Shown: positions 35,101 through 44,254, counted from the stretch's first letter. The stretch is DNA of 64,000 nucleotides from Robiginitomaculum sp. (GCA_021647375.1 JAKIUV010000005.1:1-64000), one strand, 5' to 3'. The notes: a model not told the origin generated them from the sequence alone. Made by a program: numbers and translations.

Positions 35101-35579
35101 GAATATTCCGCGCCTAGTTGTATGATTTCATTGTTGATTATTCCGGTTATAGCAAAGGAGATTGTTGCAGTCTTGCCAGCTTCGAACCCGTTAAGCTCAT
35201 AGATGTCGACCTTGATGACCGTATCCGTGCTATCATTATCCCGGTCCATGCCCAAATCATTGGCGTTTCTGTTTTCCGCCACCAGCTTGAAATTGACATC
35301 ACCAGCGGTTTTTTCAATGTTCAGGTCTGCATTAATCGCCATACGCAAACCGTCCTTGGCCAAGTTGGGCGGAATGGTGAGTGTATCCGTTGCCACCAGC
35401 GAGTGGGTGCTAGGTGTGATTTTCACATCAATCTTGTGATGGATATTTCCAGTTTTACCGCTCACCGCAGGGGCTGTTTCACTTACCTTGGTTGATTGGG
35501 TTTCCTTTGGGGAACAGGCGGCAAGTGCTAATGCCAAAAAGGCAAACAAACCGAAACGGGTAAATTGACGAACAAACAT
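32166..35579 (-). CDS. Lipoprotein peptidase fusing an M1-type domain, an M28-type domain and a PDZ domain
   Basis: The 1137-residue protein has a lipoprotein signal with lipobox LAAC (Cys22). The M1-like zinc peptidase domain shows HELLHNWW near residues 327-331 and a Glu 18 residues after the second His (NWAEGLTAYM). The M28 aminopeptidase domain has its metal-ligand series: AHYDHLGHG near 842, HPGADDNASG, APSAEEAGLLGARY, NLDTVGRA and SDHTAF. A PDZ domain occupies about 1045-1137 (KAGLKGGDIITHFGG). Two peptidase active sites in one envelope-anchored chain suggest stepwise degradation of peptides (inference). The canonical GxMEN motif of M1 enzymes is not obvious; GYGMPSFTLLG stands in its place. 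The start follows AAGGGAT. Confidence 0.82.
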   Translation of the reverse strand: MFVRQFTRFGLFAFLALALAACSPKETQSTKVSETAPAVSGKTGNIHHKIDVKITPSTHSLVATDTLTIPPNLAKDGLRMAINADLNIEKTAGDVNFKLVAENRNANDLGMDRDNDSTDTVIKVDIYELNGFEAGKTATISFAITGIINNEIIQLGAEYSRGFSSSPGLIEERGAYLAGATYWIPTVEDELIIYDLTVTLPKGWSSVSQGERQQNEDIGDVHIDKWSAPTPTEEVYVIGAEFTQYELPIGNVTAMAYLRTPDEAMANKYLEVTAQYMEMYRQMLGPYPYTKFALVENFWETGYGMPSFTLLGSQIIRFPFILHSSYPHELLHNWWGNSVYIDFDTGNWAEGLTAYMADHLVAEQRGVGAGARRSTLQRYTSYVDETTDFALNKFISRTDGPTEAVGYGKTSMVFDMLRERVGDENFNRSFQAFYRKHKYKVGTWDNIRESFEKVSGQDLKPFFKQWVDGVGAPELAIAKATQDGDNLSLTIVQNQKRDPFNLLVPVVVYTADMATRHTVDITDRQQTVSVPVKGKVVRVEVDPDFNLFRRLHWAEIPPSLGAAFGADKVTLVLPTRTSPAKSSRYSKLAALWSGRPNVSIVKDSDIDSLPVGGAAWVLGADNKFYGYVKAGLKSYDANITGNNFTAGKKTLAMSEHSTIIAVRHKDDPETVVLGLTAHSDAAVAGLARKLPHYGKYSYLAFTGDEPTNSAKGQWPAVGSPLVSVLDKSAVTTAKLKPRPALAQLKPVFDAGRMMDVVETLSSKEYEGRGVGTKGLDKAADYIAAKFKAAGLKPGGENGGYFQVFSVHGEGESHVDVKNVVGIIPGKNPELAGQSVVLSAHYDHLGHGWPGVRDAFKNQIHPGADDNASGIAVMLELAQSMAKSAPERTIIFLAPSAEEAGLLGARYYVRNAGDYPADKMFANVNLDTVGRAKDKIMIFGGSSAREWPFIFMGTTATTGIKTDLVKQSVNASDHTAFLEAGVPAIHIFGAPTEDYHRPSDTAKTIDPASLMRVAALTKEVVEYLGTRPDPMTVQIDASVKKKTPPAGERRGRTVSTGAMPDFAFDGEGVKVAQVSDDSAGAKAGLKGGDIITHFGGEQVKDLQAYTNELGKYNPGDKVEIIVDRGGKTMKLTIVLAKR

Positions 35580-35698
35580 AGATATATCCCTTTTATAAGT
35601 TAAAAGAGAGCATACGACTATGGCGGGGCTATAGGCAAGTCTTGCGGAGAAATACTGGCCACTTGGTGGACGTGCGCTGGTTTGCCGCTAATTTGTCA

Positions 35699-36091
35699 TT
35701 AATTGATAGAGCGAGCGTCGAACGGGCTGTCCAAAGAGAAAGCCGGAATGTCGACGTCAAAACAATGACCGTCAGGTGTTTTCATTTGGTATGTGCCGAG
35801 CATGACACCAGAGGGTGCGGACAGGGGCGCTCCGGATGTATAGCGGAAGACTTCGCCGGGCTTTAGATTGGGTTTTTCACCGACAACACCTTCACCGCGC
35901 ACCTCTTGGACTTGGCCATTGCGGTCTGTGATTTGCCAAAAACGCTCGACGACTTGCATGTCTTCGCCGGTCAAATTTTCGATCTCGACCGTATAGGCCC
36001 AGATGAAACGATCGTCTGCGGGGGAGGATTGCTCAAGTAGAAATTCAGGTTCGACCCTGACAACTACATCGCGTGTTCTTCTTTCGTACAT
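35699..36091 (-). CDS. apaG: ApaG (Co2+/Mg2+ efflux-associated) protein
   Basis: The 130-residue protein has the ApaG/FxxA fold signature: FIWAYTVEIENLTGEDMQVV, RFWQITDRNG, then GEGVVGEKPNLKPGEVFRYTSG and a MLGTYQMK strand. The molecular function of ApaG is not settled; it has been linked to divalent cation tolerance and protein interaction. The start follows AGGGGCTAAGG. It is divergent from dcd across 193 bp. It stands alone here, without apaH or ksgA. Confidence 0.93.
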   Translation of the reverse strand: MYERRTRDVVVRVEPEFLLEQSSPADDRFIWAYTVEIENLTGEDMQVVERFWQITDRNGQVQEVRGEGVVGEKPNLKPGEVFRYTSGAPLSAPSGVMLGTYQMKTPDGHCFDVDIPAFSLDSPFDARSIN

Positions 36092-36284
36092 CCTTAGCCC
36101 CTCTCAAAGGTCAAACTTAATTATTGTGTATCCACTCATAGCGTCCTCGGGAAAAGGCGCAAGACAATAACCCAGTCAAGCGAGCGATTTATCCACAATA
36201 AAGTCCTGTCAGAGGCGAAACTGTAAAATGGCAAGTTGGAATTAACGTCTGTTCAGGTGGGAATAGCTCTGATAGAGGCTAGGG

Positions 36285-37370
36285 ATGAATAAAGAATCAG
36301 GACATAATGACGGGATTTTACCAGCACAAGATTTAGCAAAATTAATTGCGGATGGGCATGTGCATGCGCGCAGTTCGAGCGAACCCATGTTGGGTCGGGC
36401 GTTTGAGCCGGAGATCGAAGCCGGGCAAATTCAGCCCGCTTCCTTGGACTTGCGTTTGGGTACCAAAGCTTACCGCCTGCGTGCATCATTCCTGCCGGGT
36501 CAAAAGTCTAATGGTCAAGGGCGCAAGGTTACGGATTGTCTCGACCAGCATTTGGTGATGCACGAAATCGACTTGACGAACGGTGCCGTTTTGGAAACCG
36601 GGTGCGTGTATCTGGTGCCGCTTATGGAAGGCTTACAATTACCGAGAGATTTATCGGCACGGACAAATCCGAAAAGTTCCACCGGACGGCTCGATGTGTT
36701 TACGCGGGTGATTGCGGACGGGGCAAGCCAATTTGAAACCATTGAACCGGGCTATGCGGGGCCGCTATATGTGGAAATTGCCCCACGTACTTTTTCCGTT
36801 CTCGCAAGGCCGGGTGACCGCCTGGTGCAAATCCGTTTCAGGCGCGGCGTAGAAAAAATATTAAAATCGCAAACCGTTAGTATTGATCTGAAAGGCGAAA
36901 GTGCGGACGGCATAATTGGCTGGCGCGCACGGCGGCATTCGGGGCTTGTGGATATAGCGGGCGTAGATGCCCACAAGGCGCTGGATTACTGGCAGCCTTT
37001 GAGCGCACCTAATGGGCGGCTTATTCTCGACCCGGAAGAATTTTACATTCTAGCGTCGAAGGAATCCGTAACAATTCCCGAAGACCAAGCCGCAGAGATG
37101 GCACCTATCGCGCCGGAAATCGGCGAGTTCCGCGCTCATTATGCAGGTTTTTTCGACCCTGGCTTTGGCCTCAAACAAGCGGGCGGCGCAGGCTCTCGCG
37201 CCGTGTTGGAAGTGCGCGGGCGCGACGTGCCGTTCATGTTGCGCCACGGCCAGGCCGTCGCCAAGCTAGACTTCGAAGCCATGAGCGCTATACCCGAAAA
37301 CCTCTACGGTACAAATGGCTCCCACTACCAAGCCCAAGGGTTGAGACTGTCCAAGCATTTTAAACTGTAG
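36285..37370 (+). CDS. dcd: 2'-deoxycytidine 5'-triphosphate deaminase (long, duplicated form)
   Basis: The 361-residue protein carries two copies of the dCTP deaminase/dUTPase fold. In the first, IQPASLDLRLGTKAYR and SARTNPKSSTGRLDVFTRVI are the core motifs. The second half (ILDPEEFYILASKESVTIPED, HYAGFFDPGFG) repeats the pattern with loss of some residues. This long form is common in alphaproteobacteria, where bacterial Dcd is otherwise about 190 residues. It converts dCTP to dUTP for thymidylate synthesis. The start follows GAGGCTAGGG. Confidence 0.9.
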   Translation: MNKESGHNDGILPAQDLAKLIADGHVHARSSSEPMLGRAFEPEIEAGQIQPASLDLRLGTKAYRLRASFLPGQKSNGQGRKVTDCLDQHLVMHEIDLTNGAVLETGCVYLVPLMEGLQLPRDLSARTNPKSSTGRLDVFTRVIADGASQFETIEPGYAGPLYVEIAPRTFSVLARPGDRLVQIRFRRGVEKILKSQTVSIDLKGESADGIIGWRARRHSGLVDIAGVDAHKALDYWQPLSAPNGRLILDPEEFYILASKESVTIPEDQAAEMAPIAPEIGEFRAHYAGFFDPGFGLKQAGGAGSRAVLEVRGRDVPFMLRHGQAVAKLDFEAMSAIPENLYGTNGSHYQAQGLRLSKHFKL

Positions 37371-37444
37371 GTAGTTCTTGCGTTCGCCCTGTCTTTTTGC
37401 CAAACTGACATCTATCAAATAAATAGTACTTTTGGGGAGCACAT

Positions 37445-39430
37445 ATGCGCATTCTATCTTTTTTCTTATTGCTAATGATCTTTGCGGTTTGGCCTGTCGC
37501 CAGCGCAGCGAAACCCGTTTCTGTTGAACATTATTCGCGCTTGCCGGCCGTCTATGATGCGGCGATTTCCCCAGATGGAAATTGGCTGGCGACTGTGGTT
37601 GATAATAAGGGCAAATATATTCTTCGTGTCTTCAATCTAGCTGACCGTAGTGACAAAAAAGTCCGTGCAACTTCTTATCCTGATGCCGTCGAGGTAAATT
37701 GGGTTCACTGGGCGAACAATGAACAATTATTACTGTCAACCCGCCAGGCAGAAAAAATGAGGGGGCTTGTATATTATACGGGCCATTTATTTGTCATTGA
37801 TAGAGATATAACGGATTCGAATATTGTCCTCAAGCCGGATGTGGGTGGTGGGAATGTAGGGAGCCGCTTGGGCAAATCTGGTGGGATGCGCCAGTTTAAC
37901 AATGTTGTTATAGATTTTCTGCCAAATGACCCGGATCATATTCTTATGGCTTACGGCGAAGACGACGCATTTTCCGTAGGCGTACATAAGGTCAATATTA
38001 ACACGCGCGCTAAAAAGCGTATCAAGCGCGGATCAAAAGATTTGCAATATTGGGTTACAGACCGAAATGGGGAAGTAAGACTTGGTCAAGGCCGCAAGGA
38101 TAGATCCGGTGATTGGCGTATGACTATACGTGATGCTGTTGGAACAAGTTGGAGAAGCCATAAGGAATATCCCGGCCTAGACGGCGGCGTAAATGTATAT
38201 GGTTTTACCGCCAACCCCAATGAATTAATTATTGGCGCTTATAACGGCAAAGATACGGAGGGGCTTTATATTTATGATTTGGGACAAAAAAAGCAAACCC
38301 GAAAATTGTTCCACCATGATAAATATGATGTTGATAACATAATCATCAGTGCTGACGGCAAGAAAGTAGTGGGTGCCAGTTATCTTGCAGATACAACAAA
38401 GCGAGAATATTTCGATCCCGACAGCAAAGCTCGGCTTGAGAAAATCCAAAAAGCGCTAACAGGCTTTCAAATTGATTTAATAGGCGAAACTGTAATCGGG
38501 GAAAAAATATTGTTTAAGGCGCAATCGGTAAGCAATGCGCCAACGCTTTATTTATTTGATCTGGATAAAAATAAAGGTATTTTACTGGCACAGGATTATC
38601 CTGAAATTGGTAATACGGCGCAAGGTGATGTTACTAAAGTCCGCTATACTACTCGCGACGGATATAAAATTCCGGGTTATGTAACCACACCACCGAAAAT
38701 CGGAAATGGTGAAATTGCTTTTAAAAACCAGCCCTTTATTATTATGCCCCACGGCGGGCCTTACGGACGCGATACAGCCAATTTTGATTATTTGGCACAA
38801 TTTATGGCCTCGCGCGGGTATTCGGTTTTGCAAATGAATTTCCGTGGCTCTGAGGGACTTGGCCATGCCCATGAACAGGCTGGCCGGAAAAACTGGGAAA
38901 TTATGCAACAAGATGTCGAGGACGGTACGCGGTGGTTAATCAAAAAAGGCTATGCTGACCCAAGCCGTATTTGTATTGTTGGCTGGTCATATGGTGGCTA
39001 TGCGGCTTTGATGGGCGCAATTACAGACCCGGAGCTTTATACATGTACGGCCAGCATTGCCGGAGTGACCGACCTTAATGATTTGGTCAATGATATGAAA
39101 AAATACCGTTTTGGTAAACATACGGCCAAGCATTTCCTTTTGAAAGGCTTTGACGGTAAAGCTGATATGAAGGAGAATTCCCCAGTTAAGAGGGCTAGGG
39201 AAATTACCATACCAGTGTTCATGGCTCACGGTACCGATGATGTGAATGTGCATTTCGACCAATTTACCCGCATGAAAAACGCTCTGAAGAAATCAAGCGC
39301 CAAAACAACTTTCATGAAGTTTAAGGACGAAGACCATTATTTCATACATTTCGAAAACCGCACAAAAATGATGAAAGGCCTAGATGAATTTTTACGGGAA
39401 AACCTAGGTGCCAGCGCAGCCGCGCCATAA
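37445..39430 (+). CDS. S9-family serine peptidase (prolyl oligopeptidase/acylaminoacyl type), secreted
   Basis: The 661-residue protein has a signal peptide (RILSFFLLLMIFAVWPVASAA). An N-terminal seven-bladed propeller-like part is followed by an alpha/beta-hydrolase catalytic domain from about residue 400. The triad is in place: Ser in VGWSYGGYAAL (near 516), Asp in HGTDDVNV (near 597) and His in DEDHYFIH (near 630). It probably trims peptides in the periplasm. The start follows GGGGAGC. The next gene downstream is a tandem paralogue that is interrupted. Both end in LGAS(A)xAP. Confidence 0.9.
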   Translation: MRILSFFLLLMIFAVWPVASAAKPVSVEHYSRLPAVYDAAISPDGNWLATVVDNKGKYILRVFNLADRSDKKVRATSYPDAVEVNWVHWANNEQLLLSTRQAEKMRGLVYYTGHLFVIDRDITDSNIVLKPDVGGGNVGSRLGKSGGMRQFNNVVIDFLPNDPDHILMAYGEDDAFSVGVHKVNINTRAKKRIKRGSKDLQYWVTDRNGEVRLGQGRKDRSGDWRMTIRDAVGTSWRSHKEYPGLDGGVNVYGFTANPNELIIGAYNGKDTEGLYIYDLGQKKQTRKLFHHDKYDVDNIIISADGKKVVGASYLADTTKREYFDPDSKARLEKIQKALTGFQIDLIGETVIGEKILFKAQSVSNAPTLYLFDLDKNKGILLAQDYPEIGNTAQGDVTKVRYTTRDGYKIPGYVTTPPKIGNGEIAFKNQPFIIMPHGGPYGRDTANFDYLAQFMASRGYSVLQMNFRGSEGLGHAHEQAGRKNWEIMQQDVEDGTRWLIKKGYADPSRICIVGWSYGGYAALMGAITDPELYTCTASIAGVTDLNDLVNDMKKYRFGKHTAKHFLLKGFDGKADMKENSPVKRAREITIPVFMAHGTDDVNVHFDQFTRMKNALKKSSAKTTFMKFKDEDHYFIHFENRTKMMKGLDEFLRENLGASAAAP

Positions 39431-39484
39431 AGTATAAAGAGCGGCCGCACCATAAGTATTAAAAGCCAAAATATGGGGAATAAG

Positions 39485-41512
39485 ATGATGGGACTATTTT
39501 TTCGGAGTTGTTTAGGCTTAATTGTGTTTGTATTCTCTTTGGGAGTGGCCACGGCAAAGCCTGTTCCCGTGGAGTATTTTGCGCAACTCCCCGCCATTAA
39601 AGATGTAGCGCTTTCGCCCGACGGACAATCCTTGGCAGCAATAGCTGTGCAGGACGGAAAATACGTTGTTGCTACATTTAAGATTACGGCAAATGGGCTT
39701 AGTGACCCGCACGCATTTGATGCAGGGGATAATGCGCGGTATAACTGGGTGCGCTGGGCGAATAATGACAAATTATTGATAGACTTGACGCTGTCCGAGG
39801 ACATTACAAAGTTTAGGGGGAATGTTCAAAGTAATTGGCTATATGTTGCTGATAAGACACTAAAACAAGTCGAGCCATTACTGGATGCACAATTTGTCAA
39901 TGGGGGCGTTTATTTGGATTATGCCAATATAGCCGGGTTTTTGGAAGATGATCCGGATCATATTTTGATGGTGTTTAAAAGTGATACAAGATCCAGAAAA
40001 TCAAAGCTGGTTGATACTATAGGTGTTGAAAACGCCAACCTTCCTTATTCTGTGTTCAAGGTTAATGTACATACGCGTTCTGTGGATAAAATACGCAGAG
40101 GTAGCCGGAACATGCCAAGCTGGAATACGGATAGGCAGGGGCGCCTCAGGATAGGTTTGGGCTATGACCGCAAAGGCAAGGACGGGGTGCGGTTGACCAC
40201 AAATCTCAAAATAAAAAACCTTGCCAGCAATAAATGGGAAACGGAAAAGCACCACCCTTTATTGGCGGGGGATGTTTATATTTACGGTTTCGATGCTGAT
40301 CCTAATGTGATTTATGTAGGGCTTTATCAGGGGCGGGATACGCGCGGACTCTATAGATATAATCTAAAAACCAAATCGGTTGAGCCGGCTATTTATCACG
40401 ACGATGCCCATGATATTGGCGGTATTATGATAAGTGCAGACCGTAAACGTGTGGTTGGATATTATTACGCCGATGATGAAAGCCGCTATGTTTATTTTGA
40501 CGATCTTGCCAAAAAGCGTAATGCGCAATTAGAGAAGAAATTTCCCGATTTTGATGTTGTCACTTATGACGAAACACCAGACGGAATTTGGGCGGTCTTG
40601 CAAGTGTCTGCGCCGGATTATCTACCGGAAATGATCTTGTATAATTACAAAACCAACAAAGCCAGTACCCTGAGCAAGCTTTACCCAAAGCTGACAGACA
40701 TGGACATAGGGCCAGTTAAAGCGGTGAAATATACGGCGCGAGACGGAGCCAAAATTCCGGCCTATGTAACTCTGCCGCCCGCGTTTTTTGAAGGGGCTAA
40801 ATTGGAAAACTTGCCTTTCGTAATTTTCCCTCACGGCGGGCCGGCCAGTCGGAATTACGATGGCTTTGATTACCGTGCCCAATTTCTGGCTTCGCGGGGT
40901 TATGGGGTATTACAGATGAATTTCAGAGGATCCACGGGCTACGGGAAAGCCCACAAGGACGCCGGGCGCAAGGACTGGCAGGTGATGCAAAATGATGTGG
41001 TCGATGGTGTGAAGTGGCTGGTTGAAAAAAACTATGCGGACAAAGACTGAATTTGTATTATTGGTGGCTCTTATGGCGGCTATGCGGCGGTTATAAGTGC
41101 TATCAACAATCCGGAAATGTATGCATGTGCAGCCAGTTTTGCCGGTGTGATGGACATTCCGCGTCTTGTTGACGGTTGGCTTGCAAGTGGCCAGCACCGT
41201 AATACCAAATACGCGATTGTCTCCGGGTTCAAGAACCGCGCGGAAATGCGCGCCCAATCTCCGGCGCGTCGGGCTGATGCACTTAAAACACCATTGCTCC
41301 TTGCCCACGGGGAACGTGATATGGTGGTGGACTATAGTGATCAGTTCAAAGTCATGCGCAGGGCATTGGGTAAGGGGAATGCCAAAGTTACATATTTAAC
41401 ATTGCCACTTGGCGACCATTATCTGAGCCGAGGTGAAGATCGCTTAGCCTATCATAAAGCCCTCGATAAATTTCTGCACGATAATTTGGGTGCCAGTGCG
41501 GTCGCACCATAG
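39485..41512 (+). pseudogene. S9-family serine peptidase interrupted by an in-frame TGA
   Basis: The frame runs from the ATG at 39485 (after GGGGAA) through a signal peptide and propeller into the catalytic domain. It stops at TGA 41048-41050, then continues in the same frame without any indel to 41512. The stop falls five codons before the nucleophile loop GGSYGGYAAV. The intact paralogue upstream reads YADPSRICIVG where this reads YADKD-stop-ICIIG, so an Arg codon (CGA) has most likely mutated to TGA by one C-to-T change. The triad residues after the stop (Ser, Asp in HGERDM, His in GDHYL) are all kept. The decay looks recent, or this is a sequencing error. Confidence 0.82.
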
Positions 41513-41615
41513 AGCGTCAAGCTGGTAGCGCCCAGATACACAAAGCACTGAGTGCCATAATCAACATATTGACGGTTCTGCCGCTTTCTGTAAGTTGACC
41601 CAAAAAGGGGACATT

Positions 41616-42455
41616 ATGAGCATTGAGCAAATATATCACGGGAAAATTTGTGTTATTACCGGGGCGGCTTCGGGGATTGGCCGGGCGCTGGCCGTGCGGC
41701 TGGCGGCGGCAGGCGCGGTCGTGGCCATTAGTGATTTCAATGATGAGGGCCTGGCGGAAACCGCCGCACTTATCGGGTCTGAAAACTCTAATTCTATCCT
41801 GGTTGATCATTTGGATGTGGCCGACGCAGACGCGATTGCCGCCTATGCACCCCATGTGCAAGCGGCGCTCGGTGATGCGGATTATGTGTTTAATGTGGCT
41901 GGCCTGACCCGGGTCGGGAATTTTGACGAAATGCCTTTATCGTCCATGGAGAAGGTGATTGATGTGAATTTCTGGGGCGTGGTTCGCATGTGCAAAGCCT
42001 TCTTGCCGCAAGTCAAGAAAACTAGGGGCGGACTGATCAATGTGGCCAGTATTTTCGGGGTTATTGGTTATGGGGGGCAGACCCATTATTGTGCGTCTAA
42101 ATTTGCGGTGCGCGGTTTTTCCGAAACCCTGGCTCAGGAAATGGTTGAACATGGGGTGCGTGTCAGTGCCGTTTGCCCCGGCGGTGTCGCAACCAATATT
42201 ACCCGCAATGCACAAATAGATGCCTTGCCCAAAGAAGTGCAATCCAAAGAAGAGATAGATCAGCGTTTTGACAAAATCGCCATCACCACACCGGACAAGG
42301 CGGCGCAGATTATTCTGGACGGGGCGGCCAAAGGCAAATTACAAATTCTTGTTGGCAAAGATGCCAAGCGGACAGCATGGATACAAAGAATTTTCCCGCA
42401 ATATTATGTCAAACTTCTGGCAAGAGCGCGCAAAAAAGGCACGGATAGTTTGTAG
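41616..42455 (+). CDS. Short-chain dehydrogenase/reductase
   Basis: The ATG at 41616 after AGGGGAC gives 279 residues. SDR motifs are the cofactor loop TGAASGIG (15-22), NVAG near 93, Ser145 in NVASIFG, and the YxxxK pair Tyr158/Lys162 (HYCASKFAVRG). The residue pattern at the end of the second strand (ISDFNDEG) suggests NAD(H) preference. The C-terminal 40 residues are basic and end RARKKGTDSL. The substrate is unknown. The tail converges with the radical SAM gene. Confidence 0.88.
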   Translation: MSIEQIYHGKICVITGAASGIGRALAVRLAAAGAVVAISDFNDEGLAETAALIGSENSNSILVDHLDVADADAIAAYAPHVQAALGDADYVFNVAGLTRVGNFDEMPLSSMEKVIDVNFWGVVRMCKAFLPQVKKTRGGLINVASIFGVIGYGGQTHYCASKFAVRGFSETLAQEMVEHGVRVSAVCPGGVATNITRNAQIDALPKEVQSKEEIDQRFDKIAITTPDKAAQIILDGAAKGKLQILVGKDAKRTAWIQRIFPQYYVKLLARARKKGTDSL

Positions 42456-42467
42456 GCCGCGCGCGGG

Positions 42468-43442
42468 TTATGCAGAGCAACTGGCACCACCAAGGACACA
42501 GAATTTGGCGCAGTGGGGGTGGTTGAGTTTTATCGGCGCTCTTGCGCCGCGTAAGGTCGCACCCAACTCAAACTGGTCATCGTCCCATAGAAGTGTGCAG
42601 GCCAAGACGGTGGCACGATCCGCACCCTTGCGGCGCACAACCATGCGTGAACTTGAGCACATAATCTCGTCGGGACTTTTGCCAAGAATATCCCAGCACG
42701 CCGTGGTGATTTCCGGCACGTCCACTTGCCCGTCCATTTCCGGGAACAGGACAAGCTGTTTGGTGTCGTCCGTATCAATCTGCCAGCCATTGCGTTTGAT
42801 CAGATCAGCATAGCCTCGGCGGGATTGCGTCTCGCTCTCATTCCATATGGTGCGGCCTGCAATATTCATGTTGATACCATTATCCGACAGCCAGTTTAGC
42901 CCTTTCAGGGCTTCGGTAAAACTTCTAGCCCCGCGTTCGTGGTCGTGATGTTCTTCGGCGTAATGGTCTAGGCTAATTCGCAATGTCATGGCGTCGCTGA
43001 ACCGCTCCTGCAAACCCACCAGACCCGCCTGAACGCGCGGGCGCATCATTGGTTTCATGGCATTGGTTAGCACGAGCAAAGAATGCCCGCGTTCCAGCGC
43101 CATCTCGCTGAGCCGTATAATATGCGGGTTCATATAAGGTTCGCCGCCAGTAAAGGCGATTTCGATTTTGCCGCAACCGAGCGCTTCGACTTCGTCCAGA
43201 TAGGGAGCCATGTCGTCGGGCGTCAAATAGACGAAATGATCTGCCTTGGGCGAGCTATCAATATAACAATTAATACATTCGATATTGCACAGGGAGCCAG
43301 TCATGAACCACAGGGTTTTAAGCTCCTTAAAATACACCCGCGCGCGCTTTTCACCCTTGGCGGTCACGTCAGGATTTTGGAATTTTTTCGGGTCTAGGGC
43401 AGGTTGCGCGCCTAGATTTTTTGGGTCTGCGATAATATTCAT
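42468..43442 (-). CDS. Radical SAM protein with C-terminal cysteine cluster
   Basis: The 324-residue protein has the radical SAM motif CNIECINC (Cys52, Cys56, Cys59), the GGEP motif (FTGGEPYMN), and further Cys in MCSSSR, LACTLL and the last 16 residues (HCAKFCVLGGASC). These late cysteines suggest a second iron-sulfur site, as in SPASM-type proteins. The substrate is unknown; no precursor peptide gene is visible next to it. It shares no operon and is divergent from the small membrane protein at 43602, with a dyad between them. The start lacks a clear ribosome binding site. Confidence 0.82.
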   Translation of the reverse strand: MNIIADPKNLGAQPALDPKKFQNPDVTAKGEKRARVYFKELKTLWFMTGSLCNIECINCYIDSSPKADHFVYLTPDDMAPYLDEVEALGCGKIEIAFTGGEPYMNPHIIRLSEMALERGHSLLVLTNAMKPMMRPRVQAGLVGLQERFSDAMTLRISLDHYAEEHHDHERGARSFTEALKGLNWLSDNGINMNIAGRTIWNESETQSRRGYADLIKRNGWQIDTDDTKQLVLFPEMDGQVDVPEITTACWDILGKSPDEIMCSSSRMVVRRKGADRATVLACTLLWDDDQFELGATLRGARAPIKLNHPHCAKFCVLGGASCSA

Positions 43443-43471
43443 GCAGTGTGTCTAGCGAATTTGTAGTCACA

Positions 43472-43503
43472 TGTCACACAATTTTCCGTGAGTATGTGTG
43501 ACA
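43472..43503. promoter_or_regulatory. Perfect 9-bp inverted repeat between divergent genes
   Basis: TGTCACACA (43472-43480) and TGTGTGACA (43495-43503) are exact complements with a 14-bp spacer. The site lies 29 bp upstream of a consensus -35 (43532) and close to the radical SAM start. It could be an operator, for example for the XRE regulator of the adjacent operon. Confidence 0.45.
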
Positions 43504-43531
43504 AAGAGGGTTGATGAAAAGGAAAGGAGGC

Positions 43532-43559
43532 TTGACATATCTATTTTTGTTGTTATGTA
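43532..43559 (+). promoter_or_regulatory. Candidate promoter of the membrane protein/XRE operon
   Basis: TTGACA (43532-43537) and TATGTA (43554-43559) are 16 bp apart. A second TTGACA occurs at 43568-43573 without a good -10. Confidence 0.45.
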
Positions 43560-43601
43560 AAGGGTGCTTGACAAGTGGTTGTGCCTACAATGGAGATGAA
43601 A

Positions 43602-44030
43602 ATGAAAACGCCCTTTTACATAAACCCTGATGTGTTGGAAAAGCCTTGGGTATCGAAACACGATATTTTAGTCATGGTGCTTTTTGTTGTTGCGTTGATT
43701 GGGGCTAATTTGACCTATGTCGCACTCACAAAGGACAGTTTTTCCCCGTTTTTCCAATTCGGAATAGGCGGCGCATATATTGGAATTTTATTTGGTGTAA
43801 TTTTGCATTTGGGTAAACAAATCAAAAGGGGTGATGAATTCGCTAGTAGAATTATAGCCACATCAACGGCGCAGGCCGGGCTTTTTACAATCCTATTTGT
43901 TGCACTGATAACCGTCATCCATGCTGTTCGCGACATAGGCGGCTTAGGTTCATGGAACCTCGTTGCGCCCGTACTTTTCGTTTTTATGAGCTATTTAAAC
44001 GCCCGCATACTCGTGCGAGCTTATCTATGA
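43602..44030 (+). CDS. Membrane protein of unknown function, partner of an XRE regulator
   Basis: The ATG at 43602 is preceded by GGAG at a good distance and gives 142 residues; earlier in-frame starts at 43575 and 43590 are possible. It has four hydrophobic spans (ILVMVLFVVALIGANL, FGIGGAYIGILFGVIL, AGLFTILFVALITVI and VAPVLFVFMSYL). The pairing of a four-helix membrane protein with a small XRE regulator is seen in many bacteria, but the role is unknown. The stop overlaps the next start (ATGA). Confidence 0.65.
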   Translation: MKTPFYINPDVLEKPWVSKHDILVMVLFVVALIGANLTYVALTKDSFSPFFQFGIGGAYIGILFGVILHLGKQIKRGDEFASRIIATSTAQAGLFTILFVALITVIHAVRDIGGLGSWNLVAPVLFVFMSYLNARILVRAYL

Positions 44031-44254
44031 AAAACCGTCTGAAAGTCTTGCGGGCGGAACGGGATTGGAGCCAAGCGGTTTTGGGCGAAAAACTCGACGT
44101 ATCGCGCCAAACCGTCAATGCCATAGAGACGGGACGCTATGACCCGTCCCTACCGCTCGCCTTTAAAATCGCCCGGCTATTTGAACGCGCGATTGAAGAT
44201 ATTTTTGAAGAAACAACCGGGAAAAATAATAGAGAAGATAATGACAAATTATAA
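44027..44254 (+). CDS. Small XRE-family transcriptional regulator
   Basis: The ATG at 44027 overlaps the preceding stop by 4 bp and gives 75 residues. Nearly the whole protein is the helix-turn-helix: LKVLRAERDWSQAVLGEKLDVSRQTVNAIETGRYDPSL, followed by FKIARLFERAIEDIF. It matches the short XRE regulators that control a membrane protein in the same operon. It may bind the dyad at 43472-43503 (inference). Confidence 0.88.
   Translation: MKNRLKVLRAERDWSQAVLGEKLDVSRQTVNAIETGRYDPSLPLAFKIARLFERAIEDIFEETTGKNNREDNDKL

Noticed and set aside
41048..41050. TGA as a selenocysteine codon in the second S9 peptidase
   Set aside because: The paralogue has Arg here, the family needs no Cys or Sec at this place, and a single C-to-T change from CGA explains it.
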